Assembly: GCF_024385525.1 (NCBI RefSeq)
Contig: NZ_JANFLU010000010.1
Coordinates: 310,001 to 374,000, forward strand
Direction: 5' to 3'
Source of the DNA: Arthrobacter sp. zg-Y238
GTDB lineage: Bacteria; Actinomycetota; Actinomycetes; Actinomycetales; Micrococcaceae
Length of the DNA stretch: 64,000 bases
Position numbers and translations under genes: made by a program. The notes under the pieces were generated by a model. That model ran no database searches, was not told where the DNA came from, and was given only the letters and a program-made list of their open reading frames with translations. Shown in pieces: positions 51,775 through 61,620 of this stretch (the stretch's first letter is position 1; each line of letters opens with the position of its first letter).

Positions 51775-51834
51775 CCCTGCAGTTTGTGCATTTCCCTGCG
51801 CCGCGCTGCGCGGGGATTGTCACAAACCGCAGGG
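51775..51834. repeat. Long imperfect hairpin in the methyltransferase/phosphatase gap
   Basis: CCCTGCAGTTTGTG pairs with CACAAACCGCAGGG (13 of 14 pairs) around a 32-nt loop that can itself fold (GCGCCGCGCTGCGC). TTTTA follows on the plus side. It sits downstream of the histidine phosphatase stop by 55 nt on the minus strand, so it may be that gene's terminator or a structured leader of the methyltransferase. Nothing else is evident in 51685-51889. Confidence 0.5.
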
Positions 51835-51889
51835 TTTTACCCAAAACGGAGGAAAACCACCGGCCGTGATGGGCATGAGGCCACCGCGT

Positions 51890-52510
51890 TCAACCCAGAT
51901 GGCCCACCTCGCTGAGCGCCACCACTTGCCGGTCACGGTAGAAATCGTCTTCCCGCAGATGCGTAATGCTGCCAGGCGCCACATTGAATTTCACGTAGCC
52001 GGCAGCATGCAGGGGCATCCCGATCCAGGCTGCGATGAGATAGGTTGCCGTACCCCCGTGCGTAACCACAATCATGTCCCGGGCACCCGTTGCCAGGATG
52101 CGGTCCAATACCCGGTAAGCACGGCCTGCCCACTCGAACCTGGTCTCGGACCCCTCATTTCCGTCGTGATGGTGCATCCGGTCGCCATTTGCGGGCGGAG
52201 GTTGGTAAGGGGTGGTACCGACGGGAGTGCCTTCGGCGCTGCCGTAGGACTGCTCACGGAGATCCGGGTCGAAAACTGCCTCCAACCCCAGCAGTTCACC
52301 AACGGCCTCTGCCGTCTGGCGGGTCCGCAACAGGTCCGAGCCGAACAGCACTGTGCCGCCATCGCCGGGTATCCGGCCGCGCACTGCCCTTGCCGCCCGT
52401 TGGGCATCCGCCAGGCCGCGGGAAGTCAGGGCGGAATCGTGCCAGCCGCCCACCAGGTTCTCCACGTGATGGGTCGCCTCCGGGTGGGTGACGACGTACA
52501 AATTCCGCAT
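51890..52510 (-). CDS. Histidine-phosphatase-fold protein with altered RHG motif
   Basis: A 206-residue member of the phosphoglycerate-mutase-like family. The first motif is VTHPEATHH where the family has RHGE: the phosphohistidine is kept but the Arg and Gly are Thr and Pro. The LLRTRQTAEAV motif (second Arg), the acid region and the terminal VTHGGTATYL (second His) are intact. A THPE form with WHDSALTSRG also occurs in other actinobacteria, so it may be a subfamily. The substrate is unknown. Confidence 0.82.
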   Translation of the reverse strand: MRNLYVVTHPEATHHVENLVGGWHDSALTSRGLADAQRAARAVRGRIPGDGGTVLFGSDLLRTRQTAEAVGELLGLEAVFDPDLREQSYGSAEGTPVGTTPYQPPPANGDRMHHHDGNEGSETRFEWAGRAYRVLDRILATGARDMIVVTHGGTATYLIAAWIGMPLHAAGYVKFNVAPGSITHLREDDFYRDRQVVALSEVGHLG

Positions 52511-52591
52511 GGCCGTATTTCTACCCTAATTGGCCGGCCTTCGGAGACGACTGGCAGGATGAGCCGACGCTGAAACGAACTCCCCGGCTAG

Positions 52592-53854
52592 CTACTCCGC
52601 GTCGAGACGGTGCTCCGAAGGATGCCGGGTGCGGCCCAGGGCGTCGTTAAGCCAGCCCAGGACCACACGCTCCCACCGCTCGGGATCCACGTTGTATTCC
52701 TTGGTGTGCCGGGCCTTGGTGAAGGGTTCGAAGGTGATGACGTCCGGGTTTTTCTCCGCCAGTTCCGCAGACGGCCCGTACGGTACGAAGTCGTCGTCCT
52801 TGCTGTGCAGGATCAGGGTAGGGATCCGGATTTCCTCCGCACGCGTCACCCAGTCCATGCTCTTGAGGTCCAGCGGAGCCGCCAGTCCGGTGAGCGCGCG
52901 TCCGGCAGCGTTGGAGATCAGCCACTGGCCCAGCCGGCCGGCCTGCGCCGGAATCCGGTTCACCCGGGCATGGTGGGCCAGCACGTCCACCCAGTTGATC
53001 ACCGGCCCGTCCAGCACCATGGCACGGATGTACCGGCGCAGCGGCGAGCGGTCCGCAGCCTGCAGGCTGATCGCCCCGCCCATGGACCAGCCGAACAGCA
53101 CCACGTCGCCGGCTCCGTGGTCCAGGGCGTAGCGGATGGCCGCCTCCACATCCTGCCACTCGGTCAGGCCGAGCCCGTACCGGCCGTCGGAGGCGTAGGG
53201 GGCCTCGCCGTCGTTCCGGTAGGAAATCACCAGGCTGGTGAGCCCGGCTTCTCGGGCGGTACGCAGCGCGCGAAGGCATTCGGTCCGGCGCGCGCCACGG
53301 CCGTGGACCATGATGGCCCACGTGTCGGCACCGGGGGTACGCACCAGCCAGGCCGGTGCCGTTCCGTTTTCGACCGGGATCTCGACTTCCTCCTCGGGCA
53401 GCCCGACGGCGGCCGGCGAGGGATAGACCGAACCGCTCCACCAGCCACGCCGTGCCTTGCTCAGATCGCCGCTGTACACCTCTTCCACATCCCGCTGCAC
53501 CGTGCCCTCACGCGGCACGTAGGAACGGATGGCCCCGATCCGCGCATGCCCGTCGCCGTTGTCGAAGTACAGGCTGTACGTGCCTTCGACCGTGGTGTCC
53601 AGGTTTGCCGGCAGGATGACCTGCCGACCGTGTTCGCTGTCCGTGACCGCCAGGATCTCCAGGTTCGCGTCCCGCGTGCGGGCCGGGGTGACCACCTGGC
53701 GCGCGAAGTAGATGCCGAGACCGGAGGCGGCCGCTACGACGGCGGTGGAAGCCGCAGCACCGATGCCGGCGCCGAACGCCGTCCAACGGACCCACGGAAC
53801 CGAGAGAACCGGGGTGGTGCCGGAGGATGCATCGGAAGGAACGGAGATAGCCAT
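52592..53854 (-). CDS. Membrane-anchored alpha/beta hydrolase
   Basis: A 420-residue protein. One hydrophobic segment (about residues 25-50: GIGAAASTAVVAAASGLGIYFA) anchors it; a domain of about 100 residues follows, then an alpha/beta hydrolase with oxyanion MVHGRGARRTE (about 185), nucleophile GWSMGGAIS (Ser about 266), acid in HSKDDDFVP and a His in KARHTKEYN. It resembles the BEM46/ABHD13-like hydrolases. There is no clear ribosome binding site, and a TAAAAAT-like box just upstream suggests a leaderless start. The substrate is unknown. Confidence 0.83.
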   Translation of the reverse strand: MAISVPSDASSGTTPVLSVPWVRWTAFGAGIGAAASTAVVAAASGLGIYFARQVVTPARTRDANLEILAVTDSEHGRQVILPANLDTTVEGTYSLYFDNGDGHARIGAIRSYVPREGTVQRDVEEVYSGDLSKARRGWWSGSVYPSPAAVGLPEEEVEIPVENGTAPAWLVRTPGADTWAIMVHGRGARRTECLRALRTAREAGLTSLVISYRNDGEAPYASDGRYGLGLTEWQDVEAAIRYALDHGAGDVVLFGWSMGGAISLQAADRSPLRRYIRAMVLDGPVINWVDVLAHHARVNRIPAQAGRLGQWLISNAAGRALTGLAAPLDLKSMDWVTRAEEIRIPTLILHSKDDDFVPYGPSAELAEKNPDVITFEPFTKARHTKEYNVDPERWERVVLGWLNDALGRTRHPSEHRLDAE

Positions 53855-53948
53855 AGAACATTTTTACCGGATGCGCGCCGGGACCGTGTAACGGCAGGCC
53901 GGTAGCCCCCGGTGGGGCGGGAGGGACAGGCGTACTAGGCTGGTGCGC

Positions 53949-54440
53949 ATGACTTCGACAATTGTGGTGCTGACGGAAGAATCGCTGGGTAGCCGCGACA
54001 TAGAGAACCTGCGGTCCTTGGTAGGCGATGCCCCCGTCCGCTTTGACGTGCTGGTGCCCGCCGATCCGGGCCGGAACCTGCTGGTGGACGTGCTGGACAA
54101 CCTCAGCCTGCTGGATTTTGCGGAGGCCTTCCGGAACCTGACCGGCGGCCGCCCGTCCAAGGCCGACGAGGTGAAGGAAGCGGTCACTTCGCTCGCCGAT
54201 TCCCTGGAAGAGCTGCAGGCAGCCGGCCTGGAGGCCACCGGCACGGTCACGGGTGAAGACCCGGTGGCCGCCGTCGTCGAAACCGCCAAGCGCACGCACG
54301 CGGACCAGGTGGTCGTGATTACCCGGCCGCACGCCGTCGAAGACACTTTCCGTACGGACTGGGCCAACGAGGCGCAGGACCGGCTCGGCGTTCCCGTGCT
54401 GCACCTGTACAGCGGCTCGGGATTTATTGGTGACTCTTAA
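53949..54440 (+). CDS. USP-like small protein, function unknown
   Basis: A 163-residue protein with a Rossmann-like alternation: STIVVLTEESLG, then a strand VRFDVLVPADPG and a late strand DQVVVITRPHAVED. The pattern resembles universal-stress-protein-like domains without the GxxG(S/T) ATP motif. The ATG at 53949 is 6 nt after an in-frame GTG at 53943. It lies 14 nt upstream of msrB and is probably its operon partner. Confidence 0.65.
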   Translation: MTSTIVVLTEESLGSRDIENLRSLVGDAPVRFDVLVPADPGRNLLVDVLDNLSLLDFAEAFRNLTGGRPSKADEVKEAVTSLADSLEELQAAGLEATGTVTGEDPVAAVVETAKRTHADQVVVITRPHAVEDTFRTDWANEAQDRLGVPVLHLYSGSGFIGDS

Positions 54441-54454
54441 GCGTTGACGCTGAC

Positions 54455-54892
54455 ATGACTACCGAAGAGAACACCGGAACCGTCCCGGTCCAGAAAACCG
54501 ACGAGCAGTGGCGCGAGGAACTCACTCCGCAGGAGTACGCGGTGCTGCGCAAGGCCGGCACCGAGCGGCCGTACACCGGCGAGTACTGGGACACCAAGAC
54601 CGCCGGCGTTTACCAGTGCCGTGCCTGCGGCAGCGATCTGTTCACCAGCAGTGAGAAATTCGATTCGCACTGCGGCTGGCCGTCCTTCTTCGCCCCGCTG
54701 GCCGAGGGCAAGGTCCGTTATTTGCATGACCGCAGCATGGGCATGGACCGGATTGAAGTCCGCTGCGCCAACTGCGATTCCCACATGGGACACCTGTTCG
54801 AAGGCGAAGGTTTCGACACGCCCACCGATCAGCGGTTCTGCATCAACTCGATCTCCGTGAAGCTGGTCCCCGCCGCTGGTACAGCGGAGTAG
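54455..54892 (+). CDS. msrB: Peptide-methionine (R)-S-oxide reductase
   Basis: A 145-residue MsrB that reduces the R-sulfoxide of methionine. The catalytic Cys is in RFCINS (about residue 129), zinc-binding pairs are CRAC and CANC, and CGWPSFFAP, HMGHLFEGEG are family motifs. Its ATG is 14 nt after the USP-like gene, and the flavin reductase follows after 6 nt, so a redox operon is likely. Confidence 0.96.
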   Translation: MTTEENTGTVPVQKTDEQWREELTPQEYAVLRKAGTERPYTGEYWDTKTAGVYQCRACGSDLFTSSEKFDSHCGWPSFFAPLAEGKVRYLHDRSMGMDRIEVRCANCDSHMGHLFEGEGFDTPTDQRFCINSISVKLVPAAGTAE

Positions 54893-54898
54893 GAACCC

Positions 54899-55447
54899 AT
54901 GGAGCACGGAGTTTTTTCCGGGGAAACGGTTGCCGGGCCGGACATTCCGGACGAGGTCATTGACCGGTACCGGGAGCTGAGCGCGGACATCGCGTCCGGC
55001 GTCGGCGTGGTGTCAACGCGACTGCGCGGACGGGATTACGCGGCGACCGTCAGCGGGTTCCTCTCCGTCTCCTACGATCCGCCCACCCTCCTGGTGAGCC
55101 TGTACGCCGAGGCACGCATTGCCGAAGCAGTGATCGACGCCGGCAGCTGGGCCCTGAGCCTGCTGCCGGCGCGGCTGCGCGGCACTGCCAACTGGCTTGC
55201 CAGTCCCGGCTCGCCCGTCGAAGGGCTGCTGAACCAGGTGAACTACGGCCGGGCACCGGAAACCGGTGCCGCCGTCATCGAGGATTCCATCGCCTGGTTC
55301 GAGGTCCGCACCACGCAGGTGACGACGGCGGCCACCCACCAGCTGATCGTGGGCGAGGTGGTGGCCATGGGCCGCCGGGCCGGCGCCGACGACGAGGCGG
55401 ACCCGCTGCTGCACTTTGCCTCCGCCTACGCCCGGCTGGCCCGCTGA
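54899..55447 (+). CDS. Flavin reductase (FMN-binding split barrel)
   Basis: A 182-residue flavin-reductase-like protein. DYAATVSGFLSVSYDPPTLLVSL (about residues 40-62) and the late HQLIVGEVVAMG strand define the FMN-binding split-barrel domain. Relatives supply reduced flavin to monooxygenases. It starts 6 nt after msrB. No partner monooxygenase is adjacent. Confidence 0.88.
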   Translation: MEHGVFSGETVAGPDIPDEVIDRYRELSADIASGVGVVSTRLRGRDYAATVSGFLSVSYDPPTLLVSLYAEARIAEAVIDAGSWALSLLPARLRGTANWLASPGSPVEGLLNQVNYGRAPETGAAVIEDSIAWFEVRTTQVTTAATHQLIVGEVVAMGRRAGADDEADPLLHFASAYARLAR

Positions 55448-55458
55448 CCTTTCGTTCC

Positions 55459-55488
55459 TTCCGCCTCGGCCGCTCCGCCCGGCCGGAA
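55459..55488 (+). terminator. Possible hairpin terminator after the flavin reductase
   Basis: TTCCG and CGGAA enclose the self-complementary CGGCCG pair, making a GC stem 12 nt after the stop. There is no strong T-tract (CCATTGTTT follows), so read-through into the ferritin-like/ATPase operon is possible. Confidence 0.4.
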
Positions 55489-55586
55489 CCATTGTTTCCC
55501 CACCGTGCCCCACGTAACGTCGATGAACGGGGGAACGTTCGCAGCCGGCTGGACGCTGCGGAGCCACCGGTCCTCAGGAGATGCAA

Positions 55587-55907
55587 ATGGGCACAGACCA
55601 GTACCATGAGCCGCCTTCCGAACTTCCCGCAGAAACGCGGACCTTTGCGCGTATGTGCGCCAGCCTGGCCGAAGAAGCCGAAGCCATTGGCTGGTATGTG
55701 CAGCGGATGGCCGTGGAGCCCGATGCCGAATCCCGGGCCATCATGCTCGATTCGCTCGGTGAGGAGTTCAAGCACTTCAGCATGGAACTTGAATTCCTGC
55801 TTCGCCGCACTCCCCTCTGGCGGGAAATCGCCTACGGCATCCTCTTCACTGAGGGCGACATAGTCCGCCACGGTGAAGCCTCGGAGGCCGAAGCCACCGG
55901 AGACTAG
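55587..55907 (+). CDS. Encapsulated-ferritin-like (EncFtn family) protein
   Basis: A 106-residue, two-helix protein very like EncFtn: YHEPPSELPAET near the N-terminus, then EEAEAIGWYVQR (Glu30, Trp36, Tyr37), EEFKHFSMELEFLLRR with the ExxH metal pair (Glu60, His63), and LFTEGDI (about 86-92). In EncFtn proteins such residues form a ferroxidase site shared across a dimer within a ten-subunit ring. The usual C-terminal encapsulin-targeting peptide is not seen; the tail is short and acidic. AGGAG lies 6 nt before the ATG at 55587. It is 44 nt upstream of the V/A-ATPase operon, with no terminator between. Family similarity is from memory. Confidence 0.75.
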   Translation: MGTDQYHEPPSELPAETRTFARMCASLAEEAEAIGWYVQRMAVEPDAESRAIMLDSLGEEFKHFSMELEFLLRRTPLWREIAYGILFTEGDIVRHGEASEAEATGD

Positions 55908-55951
55908 CCCGCAGCAACCCGCAACCACTCCTCCGCTCAGGGAGGTGCCGC

Positions 55952-56398
55952 ATGGCACGCAACAGCCTGCTGGACCGTTTCCGACCCGTCGGCGCGCCTG
56001 GACCGGCCGGCCCGGCCGGCGTCCCGGCCGCTGACCACGAAGGAACAGCCGCCGAACTTATCCCCGTCTTCGAAGCACTTGACCCAACGATCGAGAAGGG
56101 CAGCGGGCAGACCCGAACCGCCGGAGACCAGGCACAGCAGACCGTCGCCGCTGCCCGGCGCCAGGCCGCTGCCCTGGTGGAGCAGGCCCGGATGGACAGT
56201 GCGGCCGTGCGGGCCGACGCCGCAGCGCGGGTCTCCGCCGACGCTGAACGCGAAAATGAACGCCTGCTCGACGAAGCACGGGACGAGGCCCGGAGACTCC
56301 GGAGCCAAGGTGAATCACGGGTTCCGGAACTTGCCTCCGCCATAGTGGCGGACCTGGTGCAGGACCTGCTGGGCCGCGGAACGGATGCCGGCCAATGA
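55952..56398 (+). CDS. V/A-type ATPase peripheral-stalk subunit (G/H-like)
   Basis: A 148-residue protein. A Pro/Gly/Ala-rich N-terminus (about residues 1-45) is followed by a long coiled coil rich in Ala/Arg/Glu (QQTVAAARRQAAALVEQARM to about 128), as in AhaH/NtpF. It should pair with subunit E to form the stator linking the catalytic head to subunit I. GGGAGGTG lies just before the ATG. It heads the operon and overlaps subunit C by 4 nt (ATGA). It is longer than the common subunit H of about 105 residues. Confidence 0.8.
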   Translation: MARNSLLDRFRPVGAPGPAGPAGVPAADHEGTAAELIPVFEALDPTIEKGSGQTRTAGDQAQQTVAAARRQAAALVEQARMDSAAVRADAAARVSADAERENERLLDEARDEARRLRSQGESRVPELASAIVADLVQDLLGRGTDAGQ

Positions 56399-57328
56399 GG
56401 GCGGATTGGGTGGCAGCCAGCGTGCGGGCCCGGTCCATGGCGCAGCGGAGGGTAGGCGCCGGCGCCTGCCGGGAACTCTCCGCGCTGCCGGACCTGACGG
56501 CCGCCGTTGAAGCCTTGGAGGGATCGGTCTACGCCGATCAGTTGTCCGGCGCCCGGACACTTGGATCCTCCCAGCAGGCCACCCGGCGAACCGTGCTCTG
56601 GCAGCTGCGTGTCCTGGCGGGTTGGCTGCCGGCCGGCCAGGACACGCAGCTGGTCCGGGCAGCCGCCGCACGGTTCGAGGCGGACAACATCGTTGCCCTC
56701 GCCGCTGCGCTGCAGCGGAATTCCGGGTTGGAGCCGGAGCCAGGCTCCGATTCGGCCTCTGAGTACGATCTGGGCGGACTGGCCACGGCCTGGCCCCGGC
56801 TGCGTACGGCCGACTCCCCCGAAAGCCTTCAGGTGATGCTGGCCGCGTCGCCCTGGGGCGACCCCGGACCTGCACCGGCACTGCCGGACATGCTCACCGC
56901 CGTCTGGCTGCGCCGGCTGGCCTCGGCCGCCCCTGCAACACGCCCGTGGGCTGTTGTCGGTGCCGTGCTGCTGGCCGCCCGCCTGCTGCTGGTGACCGGA
57001 ACCGGCACCACGGACCGGCTGGTATCCCTGCTCCGTCCACTGATCGGCACCGGCTGGACCGAAGCTGCGTCGCTGCCGGAGTTGACTGCGTCATTGAGTC
57101 CGGCCGCCGGACAGGTCCTGGCCGAGGTCCAGGAGCCGCAGGACCTGTGGCGGGCGGAAGCCCGTCTCGCCGCGCAGGTGGAAACGGACGGCTTCGGCCT
57201 GCTGCGCGCCGGGCTGCCCGGCCCGGACGTGGTGCTCGGCGCCATGGCGGTCCTCGCTGCCGATGCCTGGCGGGTCCGGGCTGCACTGGCCGCCGCGGCT
57301 GCCGGCACCGGAAGAAGCGAGGTGCTCG

Positions 57329-57342
<14 letters not shown>
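56395..57342 (+). CDS. ntpC: V/A-type ATPase subunit C (central-stalk socket, d-like)
   Basis: A 315-residue helical protein in the subunit-C slot. The recognisable piece is FEADNIVALAAAL (about residues 98-110), matching the internal repeat of C/d subunits in which helices carry a D-x-x-N-(L/I)-x-x-L pattern. Subunit C sits on the proteolipid ring and receives the D/F shaft. Primary similarity to archaeal homologues is low. It overlaps H by 4 nt and subunit I by 14 nt. Confidence 0.8.
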
Positions 57343-59311
<1,969 letters not shown>

Positions 59312-59315
<4 letters not shown>

Positions 59316-59839
59316 CCCGGCTGCCGCAGGGCGCGGAGGCAGCCCTGGACCCGGTGCGGCAGGCACTGCGTCGGAACGCCGAAACGGAAGCTGCCCGGCT
59401 GGACGCCGAGGCCAGGCAACAGGCGGCGGATCTGCTCGGCCGGGCCCAGGCGGAGGCGGACGCTATCCACCGAACCGCGCAGCGCGAGGGGGCCGAAGCC
59501 GCCAGGGCCGACGCCGCTGCCTCCTCCGCACGCGCCCGCCGGGAGGCACGCCGGACGGTGCTGGCCGAACAGGAACACCTGCGGTCGCTGCTGGCCGAAC
59601 AGGTGCAGGAGCAGGTGCACGAAGTCCGGAGGGACCCGCGCTACCCGCAGATCCTGCGGCGGCTGACCGCGCAGGCGGACCGCGTTCTCGGACCCATGGC
59701 TTCCGTGACCGAGAGCTACAAGGGCGGCGTGATCGGAACGGCGGGCTCGCGGCGGCTGGACCTGTCGCTGCCCACCCTGGCCGATCAGGCACTGGAGGAC
59801 CACGCCGGGGAGGTGCGGCGGTTATGGGACGACGCGTGA
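59312..59839 (+). CDS. ntpE: V/A-type ATPase subunit E (peripheral stalk)
   Basis: A 175-residue stator subunit. A coiled coil rich in Ala/Glu/Arg (about residues 10-100: EAEADAIHRTAQREGAEAAR-like) leads to a small C-terminal globular domain (ESYKGGVIGTAGSRRLDLSL, about 130-150) that binds subunit B. It should heterodimerise with the H-like product of the first gene. It overlaps F and A by 4 nt each. Confidence 0.86.
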
Positions 59840-61620
59840 GGACTCCGGACCCGGCAAAATCAGCAGGCGACGGCCGGATCACCCGGGTGAGCGGACCGCT
59901 GGTGGAAATCAGCGGACTGCCTGGGCTGTCCATGCTGGAGGTGGTCAATATCGGCCCGGACGGCATTGCCGCGCAGGCCATCGCCATCAACGGCGACGAA
60001 GCCACCCTGCAGGCGTATGAATACACCGGCGGGTTGAAGGCCGGCGACCGTGCCGAACGGACCGGCCATCAGCTGGCCGGGCTGCTGGGTCCGGGACTGC
60101 TGGGCACGGTCTTCGACGGGCTGCTGCGCCCCTTGTCTTCGGCGCCCCTGTGGCTGACGCAGGAGCGGCAGAGTTCCGCGGAAGACCCGGCAGTGCTGGA
60201 AACCCGGTGGGAGTTCGCGCCGTCGGTAGCCGTCGGCGAGACGGTGCAGGCCGGCCAGGTATTGGGCACCGTGCCCGGAGTGGGGACGATCGAGTTCCGG
60301 GTGCTGGCGCCGCCGTCGGTCTCCGGGGAGGTGAGCTGGCTGGCCGAAGGCAAGGTCCGGCCGTTGGATCCCGTGGCCCGGATCGGCGGGGTGGAGGTGC
60401 CGCTGGCGCAGCGCTGGCCGGTGCATAGCCCCCGGCCTTTCGGCGAGCGCATCACCGATGTGGTTCCGCTGCAGACCGGGCAGCGGGTGCTGGACCTGCT
60501 CTTCCCGGTGCCCCGCGGCGCGGCAGCCGCGGTACCCGGTGGCTTCGGCACCGGAAAGACCCTCACCCTGCAGCAGATTGCCAAGTGGTCGGACGCGGAT
60601 GTGATTGTCTATGTGGGCTGCGGCGAGCGTGGTAACGAGATGGCGGACGTGCTGGACGGGCTCTCCGGGCTGGACGATCCCCGTACCGGCGGGAAGCTGA
60701 TTGACCGGACCGTCATCATCGCCAATACCTCCAACATGCCCATGATGGCCCGGGAAGCATCCATCGCCACCGGCGTCACCGTGGCCGAGTTCTTCCGGGA
60801 CATGGGCTACGACGCCGTCGTGATTGCCGATTCCACCTCCCGCTGGGCCGAGGCGCTGCGTGAGTTCGCCAACCGCAACGGCGACCTCCCTGCCGAGGAA
60901 GGGTATCCGGCCTCCCTTGCCAGCGAACTCGCGGCATTCTATGAGCGGGCCGCCCGGGTACGCACGTTGGGCGGGGCGACGGCGTCGGTCACCGTGATCG
61001 GGGCGGTCTCCCCTCCCGGCGGGGACATGAGCGAACCGGTGACCACCGGCACCCAGCGCTTTGTCCGCACGCTGTGGCTGCTGGACCGGGACCTCGCCTA
61101 CTCCCGGCATTACCCTGCCGTCAGCTGGCGCGGCTCCTTCTCCCGGGATGCCGAGGCACTGGGCCGCTGGTACTCCGCCCACGGGGATCCGCAGTGGGCG
61201 CAGCGCCGGGCGCAGGCTTCCCTGCTCCTCTCGGAAGCTGACCGGCTGACCGCCCTGGCGGAAATCATCGGTGCTTCCTCCCTCCCCGGGCATGAACAGA
61301 TGGTCCTCCTCGGCGGGCGGCTGATCCGCGACGGGGTGCTGCTGCAGAACGCGCTCAGCCCCAATGACGGCTACAGCTCCGAGGAAAAGGGTGCCGCCCT
61401 GCTGCAGGCGGTGCTGGACGTGGTGGAGACCTGCCAGACCCTTGTGGCGCGCGGAGTGCCGCCGGCCGACATCGACCGCTATGACTTCTCCCCCATCCTG
61501 CGCCTGCGCGAGGACACCGGGCCCACGGACGCCGCCGGCGTGCAGGAGCGCGGGCGGGCCTTCGTGCGGCGGCTTACCGAGACACTGGACCAGCCATCGA
61601 CGGGAGAAGCCCATGGCTAG
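59836..61620 (+). CDS. ntpA: V/A-type ATPase catalytic subunit A
   Basis: A 594-residue catalytic subunit. The N-terminal barrel (GRITRVSGPLVEISG), the A-specific bulge region (about residues 105-195), and the nucleotide fold with P-loop GGFGTGKT (about 235-242; usual form GAFGCGKT), GCGERGNEM and IADSTSRWAEALRE are all present. PGGDMSEPVT follows. The GTG at 59836 overlaps subunit E by 4 nt (GTGA), like the other junctions; an ATG at 59824 is in frame. It hydrolyses or makes ATP with B and drives the D/F shaft. Confidence 0.96.
   Translation: MRTPDPAKSAGDGRITRVSGPLVEISGLPGLSMLEVVNIGPDGIAAQAIAINGDEATLQAYEYTGGLKAGDRAERTGHQLAGLLGPGLLGTVFDGLLRPLSSAPLWLTQERQSSAEDPAVLETRWEFAPSVAVGETVQAGQVLGTVPGVGTIEFRVLAPPSVSGEVSWLAEGKVRPLDPVARIGGVEVPLAQRWPVHSPRPFGERITDVVPLQTGQRVLDLLFPVPRGAAAAVPGGFGTGKTLTLQQIAKWSDADVIVYVGCGERGNEMADVLDGLSGLDDPRTGGKLIDRTVIIANTSNMPMMAREASIATGVTVAEFFRDMGYDAVVIADSTSRWAEALREFANRNGDLPAEEGYPASLASELAAFYERAARVRTLGGATASVTVIGAVSPPGGDMSEPVTTGTQRFVRTLWLLDRDLAYSRHYPAVSWRGSFSRDAEALGRWYSAHGDPQWAQRRAQASLLLSEADRLTALAEIIGASSLPGHEQMVLLGGRLIRDGVLLQNALSPNDGYSSEEKGAALLQAVLDVVETCQTLVARGVPPADIDRYDFSPILRLREDTGPTDAAGVQERGRAFVRRLTETLDQPSTGEAHG

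Noticed and set aside
55448-55586. ECF-type promoter (GGAAC ... CGTC) before the ferritin-like gene
   Set aside because: GGAAC elements exist but no -10 element occurs at the required 16-18 bp spacing.
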